Positions 1-15,586 of a stretch of 64,000 bases of DNA are shown here, one piece after another. This DNA comes from Paraspadella gotoi (lineage: Eukaryota > Chaetognatha). Both the position numbers and the translations under genes were made by a program. The notes under the pieces are model-generated. The model was not told the DNA's origin. It made no database searches and was given only the letters and a program-made list of their open reading frames with translations. Every line of letters begins with the position of its first letter. The first letter of the stretch is position 1. Where the stretch lies: contig CM119268.1 in assembly GCA_051294375.1 (NCBI GenBank), positions 23,664,035 through 23,728,034 of the forward strand. Reading direction: 5' to 3'.

Positions 1-1
1 T

Positions 2-343
2 GGAATTAGTTTAACTACTGAGTGGAGGACCTTCTGGGGTGCAATTATGCACTCTGATACCTCTTTCTATGTCAGGTCTTCTATTTGGCGCCAGGTGAGC
101 TTAAATATCTGGACAGAATACATGGATTACGCATATGTAGGAAGAGGTGATGGTAATTGTGAGCTTTGTGGTGTTGTAGCACGTGAGCGGTGGCATATTT
201 TGACTCAGTGTGAAGTGGTTGTAAGACTTTGGGAGAAATTGAGTGTGACACAGTTGAAATTTGATAATAAGAGAGTTGATAACCGAGAAATGACCTTAGG
301 TTTAACAGGACAAGGGGCTAATGTAAGGTTAAGAAATAAATAG
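2..343 (+). mobile_element. 3' end of a non-LTR retrotransposon (LINE) ORF2
   Basis: An open frame enters from the left edge and stops at 343. It reads like the C-terminal tail of a LINE reverse transcriptase: a W-rich stretch (TEWRTFWGAIM), then CELCGVVARERWHILTQC, which has the Cys-x2-Cys ... His-x4-Cys spacing of the zf-RVT zinc knuckle, then VVRLWEKL. In L1/Tx1-type elements this segment lies at the very end of ORF2, so this is probably the 3' terminus of such an element. No polyA or 3' tandem tail is obvious after the stop; repeat F1 follows within 30 bases. The polymerase domain would lie left of the window. Clade assignment is inference. Confidence 0.65.
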
Positions 344-371
344 GTTTTTCTTTAAGTTAGTATCCTTTAGG

Positions 372-686
372 GTCACAAATTGGAAGAATTATCGTGATTT
401 ATCATCTGATTAGCAGATTAGCGCTTAATAATTGTGGGCAGATCCGACATTGTTTGCTCTAACTTGTTTTTTTTAATTTCGTCAATGGGTAACCGGTCTT
501 TGGGTCATGAGTTCAGATTAAGCGTTAAATAATGAAAAGGAGCAGCATATGACGTCAAAGCACATTTCAAATTTAAAGAAAAAAATAAGAAATTTTAAAT
601 TAATTGCTTGGATTAAAACAATTGAGAAGAGAGAAAACAAGTTTGAGCAAAAAATGTCGAATCTGCCCACGATAATTTAGCGGTAA

Positions 687-690
<4 letters not shown>
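372..690. repeat. F1 repeat terminal pieces in inverted orientation
   Basis: Positions 372-465 match 63862-63950 near the other end of the window and share GGCAGATCCGACATTGTTTG with 51340-51360. Positions 634-690 carry the reverse complement of the same piece (AAGTTTGAGCAAAAAATGTC, then GAATCTGCCCACGATAATTT). The two ends therefore face each other with about 170 bases between them. An (AATA)n run follows at 688-720. No gene is seen here. Confidence 0.65.
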
Positions 691-718
<28 letters not shown>

Positions 719-949
719 ATAGAAAAAACTATAGTAGAATTAATTAAAATTATATTACAATTATAAATAAAATTTTCACTTGCATCATTAATTAATTAAG
801 TGAAAAAATGATGCACTTTGATAAAATGATGCAAGTTAAAAAATGAAACAAGTTGAAAAAATAAAGCAAGTTAAAAAAATGATGCGAGTTGAAAAAAATG
901 ATGCGAGTAAAATAAAATCTGGAAAATTATGAGTAAGCATAAATAATAA

Positions 950-1480
950 AAATTCAACTCAACTTGACTTTGGTTTTTTCAATGCAAACTCATTTCCACT
1001 CCTTGATTCCATCGAAACTTTATATCGTGCTCAATCACACACTTTCCTACCCACACACAAAATATAATCTCAATCTATCCATCCAATTTTGATTTTTTTG
1101 AGTAATTATGGGTTAAAATTACTAAAAAGATTTAAGTTAATTTGACTTATTTTTTTTTCCATTTAAACTCATTTTTACTCGCACGATTCCATCGAAACTT
1201 TATATCCAGCTCAATCACACCCATTTCTCTCCATACACAAAATGTCATTCCAATAAATACATCCAATCATGAGCAATTGGAGTTTAATGAAAAGGTGGGA
1301 CGGACCTTCAGACGGACAGATGGACAGACGGACGGACATCGTTTTTTTTTGCTTAATTTAGCATAATATGATGTTTTTATGTGATAAAAATTCTTTACTG
1401 ACAAGATTTAGGGGTGGGACCGACGGACCGACAAAGTGAATTATAGAGTCGGAATCTGCTGATAAAGCAGATCCGACTAA
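950..1480 (-). repeat. F1 interspersed repeat, reverse orientation
   Basis: The reverse complement matches the F1 body at 60046-61190. It contains the hairpin AGTCGGATCTGCTT/AAGCAGATCCGACT (1447-1478), the block CACTTTGTCGGTC, a (GTCY)n run (about 1306-1338) and two tandem modules of about 185 bp, each holding ATCGAAACTTTATAT and TCAATCACAC. It has no coding capacity. The mobilising machinery is unknown; the foldback hairpin and two orientations fit a non-autonomous element. Confidence 0.75.
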
Positions 1481-1489
1481 AAAGAAAGA

Positions 1490-2815
1490 AATGAATTTTC
1501 AGTTAATTGCTTTGATTGAAACAATTGATAAGCGGCAATCAAAGGCGATAAGTAATTATATTTTTTGGGCTTTTTTTTTTTCTCTCTCTCTCTCCAACTT
1601 TGTTTTTTCTCTCTCTCTCTATTCTCTTTAATGTAATTTTATATCAGACAGTTGGTAAAGAGTTAATTGCAATTCGATTCCAGACAATTGGCAGCGTCCT
1701 TTCTCACTTTTTTGGACCTAAATGGAATCTGATCCTACTTCTCCAGACGAGGATTTTACTAAAATCGAAAATTAAAAAAAATCGGATTCCACTAGAATCG
1801 TATTCTGTGGATTTGAATCTCTTTTATTTTATTTTCTTTGTTCTGTTGTTGACCTGAGACCTGAGACCTGAGACCAGAGAGAAGTTGTTGTCGTTGTTGT
1901 CTTTGTTGTTTTAGTTCTTTCTTTTTATCATCGTCAGATTTTTTTTACATTTTCCAAATATGTCATTTTATATCGTCAAAGCTTAGTTTCTGATTAATGA
2001 TTTTCCAACAGGAATGATGTACGACATCTATTTGAAATCTGGAAAAGAAAGTAATCTCACCTTGTGTTGTATAAATAGATAGATATCATAAATAATAGAT
2101 ATTTTAAATTAAAAAAAAATAAAGATAGTAAAACAAGTAATTGTGCAACTTTCATAATCTACGTTAGAATTCAACTTTATTTTTGTGGAACCGAGCCAAT
2201 AGATAAAAATGCTGATAAAATTGAGCCAACAGATAAAAATTCTGATAAAGTTTGAATTAACTCATGTCATTTCGATAAGAATTTTTTTAAAAATTTAATC
2301 AGGAAGATTTTGAAAACAGCGAGGCTAAAAAACCTCACGCGATTTTAGTATTATAAATAAACTTGAAATCAACAGTAGAATAAAAAAAATTGTTTTGAAA
2401 AATAAATAAAAAAGCTAAACTCAACTCACAGAATCTGGAATCCTAACAAACTTGTGAATCTTTTAGTGAGTCAACTTGAATCTTATGCGTGTTTTGCAAT
2501 CTTGGCTTTTAAAAAAACTTTCTGAAATATTAATTAATTTTTTATATTATCAAAATTATTACAATATGTTATTACAATATTTTTTTCATAATCGGAAAGA
2601 GTCCCAACATAAAAAAGGAAAAAAAATTCTTGGTATTCAAATTTATTTAGAATATTATTAGAACAAAGTTTTGAAAAGAGATATAATGAAATAAAAATCT
2701 TTTCAAAAACTTTGTTCTAAATCAAATCACAACGAAACAGAACGGAAAAAATACAAGAATATTATTAGTAATTTTATCGGGAATTAAATCGTTAAAAATA
2801 TTAAATAATAATATA
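1490..2815. other. Intergenic, AT-rich, no gene seen
   Basis: Holds two CT microsatellites (1580-1620), a triple GACCTGA tandem (1853-1874) and low-complexity AT DNA. The short open frames have no recognisable domain or coding-like composition. The promoter of the CD225 gene should lie at the right end, but no clear TATA or CCAAT element could be assigned. Confidence 0.5.
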
Positions 2816-2869
2816 TTTTCGTTGCGCTCTTCGTTATCGATTATGCTCAGAATCTACCTCTCGCCAACC

Positions 2870-4288
2870 ATGAACGACCCCAAGGTTGAATCGGATCAAC
2901 CGCCTCCTTACGTCTCGACTCACTACGAAACGTTTCCCTCTGGCGCCACCTACACGGCGCCGAATCCGCAGCAGCAGTCGTACGGGCAACAGCAGCAGTA
3001 CGGCCCCCCGCTGCCGTACGGGCAACAGGTGGTCTACGTGCAACAGCAAATTGCGCCGCCGATTTCGGAGACAGAAATAGATGACCATTTGTCTTTGGCC
3101 GTCTTTGCTACCATCTGCTGCTTTTGGCCAGTCGGTCAGTAGGGTTTGGGTCTGAGATGTTTGGCCAGTGGGTGAGGAAATTTGGGCTTGAGTGATTGGG
3201 CTAAATATTTTTTGGCTTTGGAAGTTTGGCTCTAGTCGTTTGTCTATTCGGTATAGAATTTAAAAGTAAAAGATTTAGGCTAATTATTTGGCCTGAGATA
3301 TTTTACCTTTGGGTGGGGAATTTGGACTTGAGAGATTGGGCCAAGGATTGTTTGGCCTGAGATATTTTACTTTTGGGTGGGGCATTTGGGCTTGGAGATT
3401 GGGCCAAGGATTTTTTGGCCTCATAAGTTTGGCCTCTCGTTAAAAGTTTTGTTGAATGAGTCTGGAGAGATTTTTCAAGTTTTCATTTTTGAAAAAAATG
3501 TTATTAGTAGGTATTAGCAGTATTCGACGAAATTTTTATATTTCTATCGGCCGAAAAATAATAGAGAATTTGATTCCAAAAAACAAGGCTTTTTGAAATA
3601 TTTACTGTATGGAAAATACTAAAAAGAAAAAAAATATTTTTTAAATCTAGGTACTTTACGGGTAAGTCTAACTAAAAACCGAAAAAGAATCTTTCAAATA
3701 TTGGAATAGTACAGAAAGCAATATGTCATTTTATTGTTGCGCAAAAACTAACCGGAAATGCAAATGTATTTTCTCTCAACAAATATTAGAATAATTTTGA
3801 CGTTTAAAAAATTATTGACATCTTTAAAATAGGATGAAAGCTTAAAAATAGGATGAAAGCTTAATAAAATTGGTACAACCAGTATAAAAATATTTCATTC
3901 ATTTAATAAATAAGCTATCTTGTCCCTAACTTTGGACATGCTATGGTGGTTTAAGGACTCCATCTCTATGTTTTACTACAACAAATCGGTTTAAAAAGTT
4001 TATATTTTTTTATTCATTCAAATCCGCTTCATGCTCCCTTTTTTCTTTTTGACCCAAAACATAACCGTCCACAACTTACAACCAACACATTACTCCCACA
4101 ACGCAGGAATTATGGCCCTAATCAACGCCAACGAGTGTCGCTCTGCACGACTAAGAGGCGATCGGGTCACGGCTCAAATCAGAGCACAAGGGGCACGTCG
4201 TTTGGCCCGGCTCGCTATTGGCCTCGGGATTGGGTCCTTGATTTTAGTTGGGGGTTTGATTGGGCTGATTTTGGCCTTGGGAGGTTAG
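2870..4288 (+). CDS. CD225/dispanin-family membrane protein, two exons
   Basis: Exons 2870-3134 and 4107-4288 join in phase 1 and give 148 residues. The start ATG has a good context (ACCATGA); a weaker in-frame ATG lies 47 bases upstream. The N-terminal 70 residues are rich in Pro, Gln and Tyr and include PPPY at 11-14, a PPxY motif of the kind WW-domain ubiquitin ligases bind in IFITM proteins. Residues 72-143 form the CD225 domain: DDHLSLAVFATICCFWPVGI (intramembrane helix with the Cys83-Cys84 pair that is palmitoylated in the family), a loop with GDRVTAQ, and a transmembrane helix rich in Gly, Leu and Ile to the C-terminus. The exon junction falls in PVG|I. Family members act in membrane trafficking and fusion control; the role here is not known. 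Donor GTCAGT is weak; acceptor is CACAACGCAG. The family call is strong, an IFITM orthology call is not justified. Confidence 0.85.
3135..3440 (+). repeat. Intronic degenerate tandem repeat starting at the exon edge
   Basis: Just after the CD225 exon 1 donor, the exon-edge sequence TTGGCCAGTCGGTCAG (3124-3139) recurs as TTGGCCAGTGGGTGAG (3161-3176). Further on come looser TTTGGCC/TTTGGGTGGGG units of about 62 bp (about 3280-3440). The first copy carries a donor closer to consensus than the one inferred for the gene. Confidence 0.6.
3862..3985 (+). repeat. F2 interspersed repeat copy
   Basis: Contains the family core AATTGGTACAACCA, ATTCATTTAATAAATAAGCT and TATCTTGTCCCTAACTTTGG, shared with copies near 7.5, 11.9, 21.1, 27.3, 41.2 and 45.6 kb. 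It lies inside the CD225 intron. Copies share the left end and stop at different points on the right. Confidence 0.75.
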
Positions 4289-4445
4289 AGGGGCAGAGAG
4301 AGGGGGGAGAAAGGAGTGAGAGAGAGGAGAGAGAGGGAGAGAAAGGAGAGAGTGGGGAGAAAGGAGAGAGAGGGTGAGAAAGGAAAGAGAGAGAGGAGAA
4401 TGGGAGAGAGAGAGGGATAGGGGAGAGGGATTGGAGAAGAGAGAA
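4289..4445. repeat. GA-rich purine tract after the CD225 stop codon
   Basis: GAGAGG/GGAGAA units start about 10 bases after the stop codon, probably within the 3' UTR. Open frames on both strands here are products of the simple sequence. Confidence 0.7.
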
Positions 4446-5200
4446 CATAAAGTGTTGTATTTCATTAACTGTTGAATTTAATCATATAGTATTAAAGTAA
4501 TTCATCTTTTTCTTTTAACTAACAATCACCTCCTTATTAAAGAACATCAAACTGCTTCTTAATTTTTTTTCAGTTATTGAGTCAGTTTAAGTTTTAAGTT
4601 ATTCAAGTAATTTTAAATTTGAAACCCGTTCTTTTCTAGCAAACTTTATTAATAAATCAAACTCATTTCGTTTAAGAAAAAAAATTCCAATATGCAAATT
4701 TCTTTTCGTTAAAATTAAAAAAAAAATTAACATATACCACAGTGGAGATCTTGATTATTATTAGTTCGCCATTTTTATCTCGACCTCCTTCTCTCTACAT
4801 AATATCTAAATTCTAAAGTAGATAAAAAATATATTTCAACTCGACTTTTAAGAATAAAAATATCGGTAATTAAAAATTATTTAAACTCGTTTGAATATTT
4901 GTAACATGTTAAAAATGTTAAAATTGCTCAACGATGAGATCCAGGAAAAGTTTGGATCAAAAAATAGCAAGAAAATAATAATGAGAGTTCCAACCGCCCA
5001 AAAAGGGTAAGGTAATTGACGAGGTGAGGCCTGACCCGAAAAAAAAGATCAGACAAAGGACGAAGACAGACCTCGCCGATCCACACTCGGAGCTGAGAAT
5101 CGCCTTTCCAGATTTACTGACCAAAAAAAGCCTTACCCAAAGACCCAAAGATTAAGACTCGAAAAATAACAAAAATCATCCTTTGTTATCTGGTTGAATC
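4446..5200. other. AT-rich intergenic DNA, no gene seen
   Basis: No recognised feature. AATAAA-like words occur but none can be tied to the CD225 transcript with confidence. Confidence 0.4.
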
Positions 5201-5203
5201 GGG

Positions 5204-5204
5204 T

Positions 5205-5251
<47 letters not shown>

Positions 5252-5648
5252 ATGGTTCCAACGATCTTTTTTTTTTATCGCATTAAAATATGTTTTGTGA
5301 TCCCCTTAACTTGAGACTTAGGGCTTAAGACTTAAGGCGTAAAAGTGGTCCTACTACAATTTGCTCGAAAAAAATACTCTGTGAATATATCTTCTTGTAG
5401 GTTTGTATATATTTGTATATTGCAAGTATTTGTACTGATAAAGATTGTAAACACTTATTAGTATTTGAATGTGAAGTTAATTTTTCTAAAGAATCTTTCT
5501 CAGTCGAAGTCAATTTTGGTTTTCTTATTATCTTCGTCGTCGTCGTCGTCGTCGTTTTCGTCGATTCTTCTCAACCTGAACAAAATATCTGACCTGGTCA
5601 ATTAATCCTTGACTGAATGAGAGTAAAAACCCGACACTGGGCATTCAC

Positions 5649-5706
<58 letters not shown>

Positions 5707-5793
5707 GTGGCACGAAATCGACGACAAACGTCTGAACTCAGACTCCGAAGTAATAAATCCAAAACTGGATGAGAGAGAGAGAAGAGAAAGAGA

Positions 5794-5842
<49 letters not shown>

Positions 5843-5862
5843 AGAGAGAGGAGAGAGAGCGC
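5204..5862. repeat. Three (GA)n microsatellites
   Basis: Runs at about 5204-5249, 5652-5702 and 5773-5862, the last interrupted by GAAGAG. A short (TCG)n run lies at 5537-5555. Ser/Leu-rich open frames on the minus strand here are artefacts of the repeats. Confidence 0.85.
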
Positions 5863-6176
5863 CTAAATGGCAGGTCAGCATTGTGTGCCGAGGATAAAAA
5901 ATAGAAAACCGACAAATGGACATTAAAGGAAGAAAAATGAGAACGAAATTATTTGATATCATTCATAAACGGAGCAGAGGGACACTCAGTAAATAAGAGA
6001 CAAATTCATCAAACAGAAAATTAGATCCGCAGACTACAGATTCAATCAGGAACCTGAAATTGTAAATACCTAACTTATACTTAACTCATACTTAACTTAT
6101 ACCTAACTTTAAATCGTGAAAGTCCCCTTTTAAAGTCAAAATCACAAATGTCAGTTCATTTGCGAGTTGAATCACA

Positions 6177-6400
6177 ATGCGGGTGAGAAATCCTTACAGA
6201 ATTCGCCCCGCAGATCATTGTTACCCTTTCCCCGTTTTTCTCTTTAACTTACCCTCAGGTTTTGTCCGCGCTTACCAGTTAAACCCCCTCAGGCGCTCGC
6301 CGGCTCTTTTACCTTACCTTACCTTACCTGTTAACTATTTCAGTTCCGGTTGGTCACTTTCCTTATTAGTCGGATCTGTTTATCAGCAGATTACGACTAT
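6177..6400. other. GC-richer segment with F1 hairpin at its end
   Basis: A pyrimidine-rich stretch contains a CTTAC-type tandem (6310-6331) and ends with a stand-alone F1 hairpin, AGTCGGATCTGTTTATCAGC with its complementary arm, at 6368-6398. No protein is recognisable. Confidence 0.5.
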
Positions 6401-6402
6401 AC

Positions 6403-6570
6403 AGTAAGGCGTAGTGAAAGTTGCAGATCAAAATTCGAATAGTTAATCATGAATAGTCTTGGACTAAAGAACTTTGAATTATAATTTTTTTTTTAAATTT
6501 CTCTATTTTCGCATACGCCCATATTTATACATAGTACTCGCAATAGAAAGTGTCAAAATGTCAAAATATC
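6403..6570 (+). repeat. F3 (MITE-like) repeat, 5' part
   Basis: Starts TAAGGCGTAGTGAAAGTT and continues with blocks (CAAAATTC, ATCATGAAT, CATATTTATACATAGTACT) resembling the first 170 bases of the complete F3 element at 53454-53871. The matching 3' terminus was not found to the right, so the copy is truncated or diverged. Confidence 0.55.
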
Positions 6571-6889
6571 AAAGCCTAAACGACTGCAATAATATTGATT
6601 TAAAAATTGGATTAGCAATCTTAAAAACATTTGTGAAAATGTAATATAGAGATATTTTGTTTTCCGCGTTCCAGTTAGGGTGAATTCAGGGTTAAAGTTT
6701 TCGGTCACAAATGGAGAAATGAAAAAAATGACAATAAAAGACCCACGCAGGACTTAAAACCGTTTAGGTAATACGATTACTACTAAGCGTTACAATGAGA
6801 CGAATACAATTTCAACCAGCGGGGAAATTCGATTACAACGAAGCGTTACAACGAGTTGACCGAGATCCCAACGGGAGCAGGGCCATTTA

Positions 6890-7300
6890 CAATTGACCTT
6901 TTTTTAGCGATTTCAATTTCCCCCTGTAGTGGGTCCTTCGGTCTCTGTTTTAATCTGGCCGTTCAACTCCCTTGCCCCTTTTCTAACCCCCTCGTAGAAC
7001 CCCCTTGTGACTTACCCCGGATTTAAACCCCCGTTCGGTCGACCCCAACAACGCAGAAATTTCGTCCCGTCACTTGGCCAGTGGCCTCTCACCCGCCGTG
7101 TCTGACTACAACCACCCATCATTTCAGGTCACCCCCTTTCCCCAGGGTGGATCCTACCCTTTCCGGATCAACCCCACGATAGGTCACCAGCTTTTGAGGG
7201 TCACTATTTCTCCCGCTCGCTCTTCCATTTCCATTCTCCCTCTGGCGGTTAGGATAATCAAAACGGACGATAAAAATGGATATGAGGGGAAATTTTTGAT
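6890..7300. other. C/T-rich, GC-elevated block, unrecognised
   Basis: Composition differs sharply from the AT-rich flanks, with long C runs on the plus strand. A plus-strand open frame (7074-7307, 77 codons) has no recognisable motif. It could be an old insertion or an exon of an unknown gene; neither can be shown. Confidence 0.3.
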
Positions 7301-7467
7301 CACATAAATAGGTACAGTACGCTTATATTGTATAAAGTTATTATTTCATTATGATTAAGTTTTAAAATGAACTCAAGGTACAAACCAAACATATAAATAA
7401 ACTTAACAGCGCGTAATATGCAATTTGGTAATTAATAATAGTGACTCTCACTCTATAGTTTATAAAA

Positions 7468-7575
7468 TCGGTAAAAACAATGTAAAAATTTTTCATTCAT
7501 TTATTAAATAAGCTATCTTGCCCCTGACTTTGCACAGGCTTGGGTAGTTTACACTCTTACAAGATAATAAGATAG
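7468..7575 (+). repeat. F2 interspersed repeat copy
   Basis: Contains AAATAAGCTATCTTGCCCCT and CTTACAAGATAATAAGATAG, as in the other F2 copies, with a diverged left end. Confidence 0.75.
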
Positions 7576-7732
7576 CAAGGAATACTATTTTACTGATCTC
7601 ACCTTCGTTTTAAAGGTAAGTTCCTTTTTTCATAACTGACTTCAACTATTGTTACCGCCTTCCGTCTTTTTATTTATTTCCGGAAATCAACTTCATTTTG
7701 CGTCCAAGTCCTTTGCCTTCCATTCGTCCGTG

Positions 7733-8650
<918 letters not shown>

Positions 8651-9119
8651 GGCAATCCAGAAAGAAAAAAAAGACAAGAAACCAAACAACCCAGCATACA
8701 GAAGAACAGACAAACAAGCAAGCAAGCAAGCTGACATTAAACGAGCGAATTACTTCACACGTAAGTAAATCTCAAATCATCACGTTGAGCTCTGAGGCGA
8801 TGTGAATGAATGTGAATGAATAGACCGAGAAGACTTTTCTCTTCCTTCGATTTACCACTTTTGCTTCAAACGTGAGATTGTGATTATCTTTTTGGTCCAA
8901 CGTGAGCTTTCGCTCATTTCTGTCGTCGTCGTTTTCACTTCAGATGTCACACGTGATACAACGAAGAGTGAGACTCGAAAATAAGTGAACATTTGAGAAA
9001 ATTGTGATTTGGGTGAGAATAGGGAGAGAGATAAGGTAAGCGGCGGTCACCACTCACGAGTGGGGTTAAATTTGAGGTCATAGAAGGTCACATGGACACA
9101 ATCTTGGATTAGTAGACAG

Positions 9120-9380
9120 AGAAACACTATAATCACTAGTCAGTCATTCAGAATATCAGTCAATCGGTCAGTCAGTCAGCCAATCTGTCATTCAGTCAGT
9201 CAGTCAGCCAATCAGTCGGTCAGTCAGCCAATCAGTCAGCCGGTTGGTCCTTTAATTAGTCGGTTGATAAGTCAGTCAGTCAGTTTCAATTTTCAACTTT
9301 CACCGCAAAACCACCTTATTATCTTTCAAACGTGAGCCGAGATGAATGACCCATGACCCATGACCCATGACCCAAGCCCA
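9120..9380. repeat. (CAGT)n-type and ATGACCC tandem repeats
   Basis: Degenerate CAGTCAGT/CAGCCAAT units run from about 9139 to 9290, followed by four copies of ATGACCC at 9345-9375. No gene lies nearby. Confidence 0.75.
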
Positions 9381-9464
9381 ATACCCCGAGGCTTTTGACC
9401 GGAATTAGTCCTTATTCCGTTCGAGAGTCAATTTGAGAATTTGTATCAAAACCAGAACCGCTTT

Positions 9465-9465
<1 letters not shown>

Positions 9466-9521
<56 letters not shown>
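9466..9521. repeat. (CT)n microsatellite
   Basis: A nearly pure CT dinucleotide run of about 55 bases. Confidence 0.9.
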
Positions 9522-9524
<3 letters not shown>

Positions 9525-9529
9525 TCGCC

Positions 9530-10300
9530 GAGTCTGTATCTGTCTCCGTTTCACTTCCTAATCCCTTAATTACTCCTTTAATTATTTTACATTTATCTTC
9601 CTTTTTTTTCTTTTTTGAGCCAAAGTGATTTCTTTTATGCCACTAATTTTTATTCTTAAAATGAAAATCAATTTTTCTCGAAGTGAATATAAAAAAAATA
9701 TCTTTTTAATGCGCAACAAGTTAAAAAAACAATCGACAATACAATAAATTAAGCATAATATTTAAATAAATTAATAAACGTTAATCAAAAATCGAAGAAT
9801 ATTTTATTTGGTTTCATAATTAAACAGACAACAAATAATTTTTGTTGTTGTTGTTTGTTTGTTGTTTTCTTTTAGTTTTCCGCGCGTTATTTTTTCTGGT
9901 TTTTTTTTTTCGCGCGCAACAAAAAAACAAAAGCGAAAAATAAAAACATAAAAGGAAAAATTCGAACTTCGAAGCAAAACAGTTCGACTGCGAATTTCCC
10001 TTTTGACAAAAAAAAAAAAAAAACAGTTTTGAGCAAAAAAAAAAAAACATTTGGAAAAGGAAACAGTTTTGAGCGCGAAACAGTTTTCAAAATCGGGGGA
10101 AAAAGTTTTCACTAAACAAGACTGAATATTTTAGTACGTATATAAAATCTAACATCTAAATAAATTAACATTAAGTTAACATTGAGCGTCATGTAAATTG
10201 ATCTGGTTAAGTATCAAACATATCCAACAATATAATATCTAATTAACTACTACTATAAAAAAAAGGTGGCCCATCCCCTTAAAAGACCAAATAGAGATTC
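9530..10300. other. Region downstream of actin, no gene seen
   Basis: AT-rich with homopolymer runs. The 3' UTR and polyadenylation site of the minus-strand actin gene should lie in the right-hand part. Minus-strand open frames at 9804-10112 are Phe/Lys-rich readings of A/T runs. Confidence 0.4.
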
Positions 10301-10311
10301 TCTCTTCCTTT

Positions 10312-14295
<3,984 letters not shown>

Positions 14296-14429
14296 GATGA
14301 AGGTTCAAGTGGATCGTCGACCCGAATTGAAGTAGAAAATGATGTTGAAAATGATGTAGGAGATGAAGGCTTCGGTTGTCAAAGGATACGAGAGGCGATC
14401 GAGACCGAAGTGGCTCGTCCAAAGTGTCG

Positions 14430-14785
14430 GCCCTTTTCTATACTTGAGGAGCGAGAATGAGAGCAGATGAGTGAGACGAAGAGGCAGATCGAGAGAAGAC
14501 GGAGACGAGAAGACGAGAGAAGACAGGAGAGAGAGAGAGAGAGAGACAGCGTACGTCGACGAGCCTTTTCCTTATTCGGTCGTCACGAGAAAGACATTTG
14601 AAATAAGCGTCTCACGATTGGTTAATCGGCGCGGGACGGTCGCTGATTGGTCAATCGGATCGGGAAGATCTATGATTGGTCGAACAGGTTGAAAAGCGTC
14701 GCTCATTAGTTTTTTGACAGGTGAATCGGCATCGCTGATTGGCCCGGGGAAAGTTGAAAAGGTATTCTGATTGGTTGTGGGAAGT
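14430..14785 (-). promoter_or_regulatory. Actin promoter: TATA-like box and repeated CCAAT boxes
   Basis: On the minus strand TATAGAAAAGGG lies at 14442-14431, about 140 bases before the ATG. Farther upstream, five ATTGG words (CCAAT on the sense strand) occur near 14619, 14645, 14673, 14734 and 14771, three as GATTGGTYRAYCGG-like blocks. CCTTATTCGG at 14568-14577 is one base off a CArG box, the serum-response-factor site typical of actin promoters. The arrangement fits an actin promoter; the transcription start is inferred only. Confidence 0.55.
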
Positions 14786-14834
14786 CGCTTTAGAAAAAAA
14801 TCGTTTGCGATTAAAAATGATTAGGGGGAAGGGA

Positions 14835-14837
14835 GAG

Positions 14838-14889
<52 letters not shown>

Positions 14890-15135
14890 AGGGGAAGGGG
14901 AGCGGAAGGAGGGAGAGAAGGGGAAGGGGCTTAGTAAATAAGAAGAGGAAAAGGACAGCAGCAAAAGGAGAAGGAAAGCAGGGGAAGGGAGCAGGGAGAA
15001 GAAGAAGTAGAGAAGGAAAGGGGGCAGGGGGCAAGGGAAAGGAGAGAGGAGAATGGGGAATGTCGGGCATGGATTAGGCGGGGAAAAGCGTGAGAGGGGC
15101 AAGTGGGAGGAGATAGGAAAGGGAAAAAAGCCGGA
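14835..15135. repeat. (GA)n microsatellite and G/A-rich tract
   Basis: Pure GA at 14842-14886, then GGGGAA-type purine DNA to about 15130. Long open frames in both directions are low complexity. Confidence 0.85.
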
Positions 15136-15407
15136 AAAATTATTACTTTGGGATTTTGAATTCGGGTTGAATTCAGTTTTTTGACTGAATTAAATTTGGA
15201 ACTTAAAAGGAAAATAAGAAAATTTGTGATTTTGATTGTGATGGTTTTTAGTGATGCATCTTATTGTGGGCGATCTTATGATTGTTAGTGAAAAAAAATA
15301 GTTTGTTATTATCTTTATGTTTGATATTAAAATTATTATAAATTTTATATTATTATGATTAACAACATCATTATCATTACCGTATCGTCATCACCTTCAT
15401 GATCATG

Positions 15408-15413
15408 TTAATG

Positions 15414-15457
<44 letters not shown>

Positions 15458-15482
15458 TATCATCATCATCATCATCATCACG
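15408..15482. repeat. (ATC)n microsatellite
   Basis: ATC trinucleotide run with one interruption, next to a long gap beginning at 15587. Confidence 0.9.
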
Positions 15483-15586
15483 ATCGACGTCGACCCAATT
15501 TTGGTCACATCGTCTCTCGTTGGTTTCACTTTTCACTTTTCACGATTTCAACTGAAAAAATCAAATCGAAAATAAAATGTGATCAC

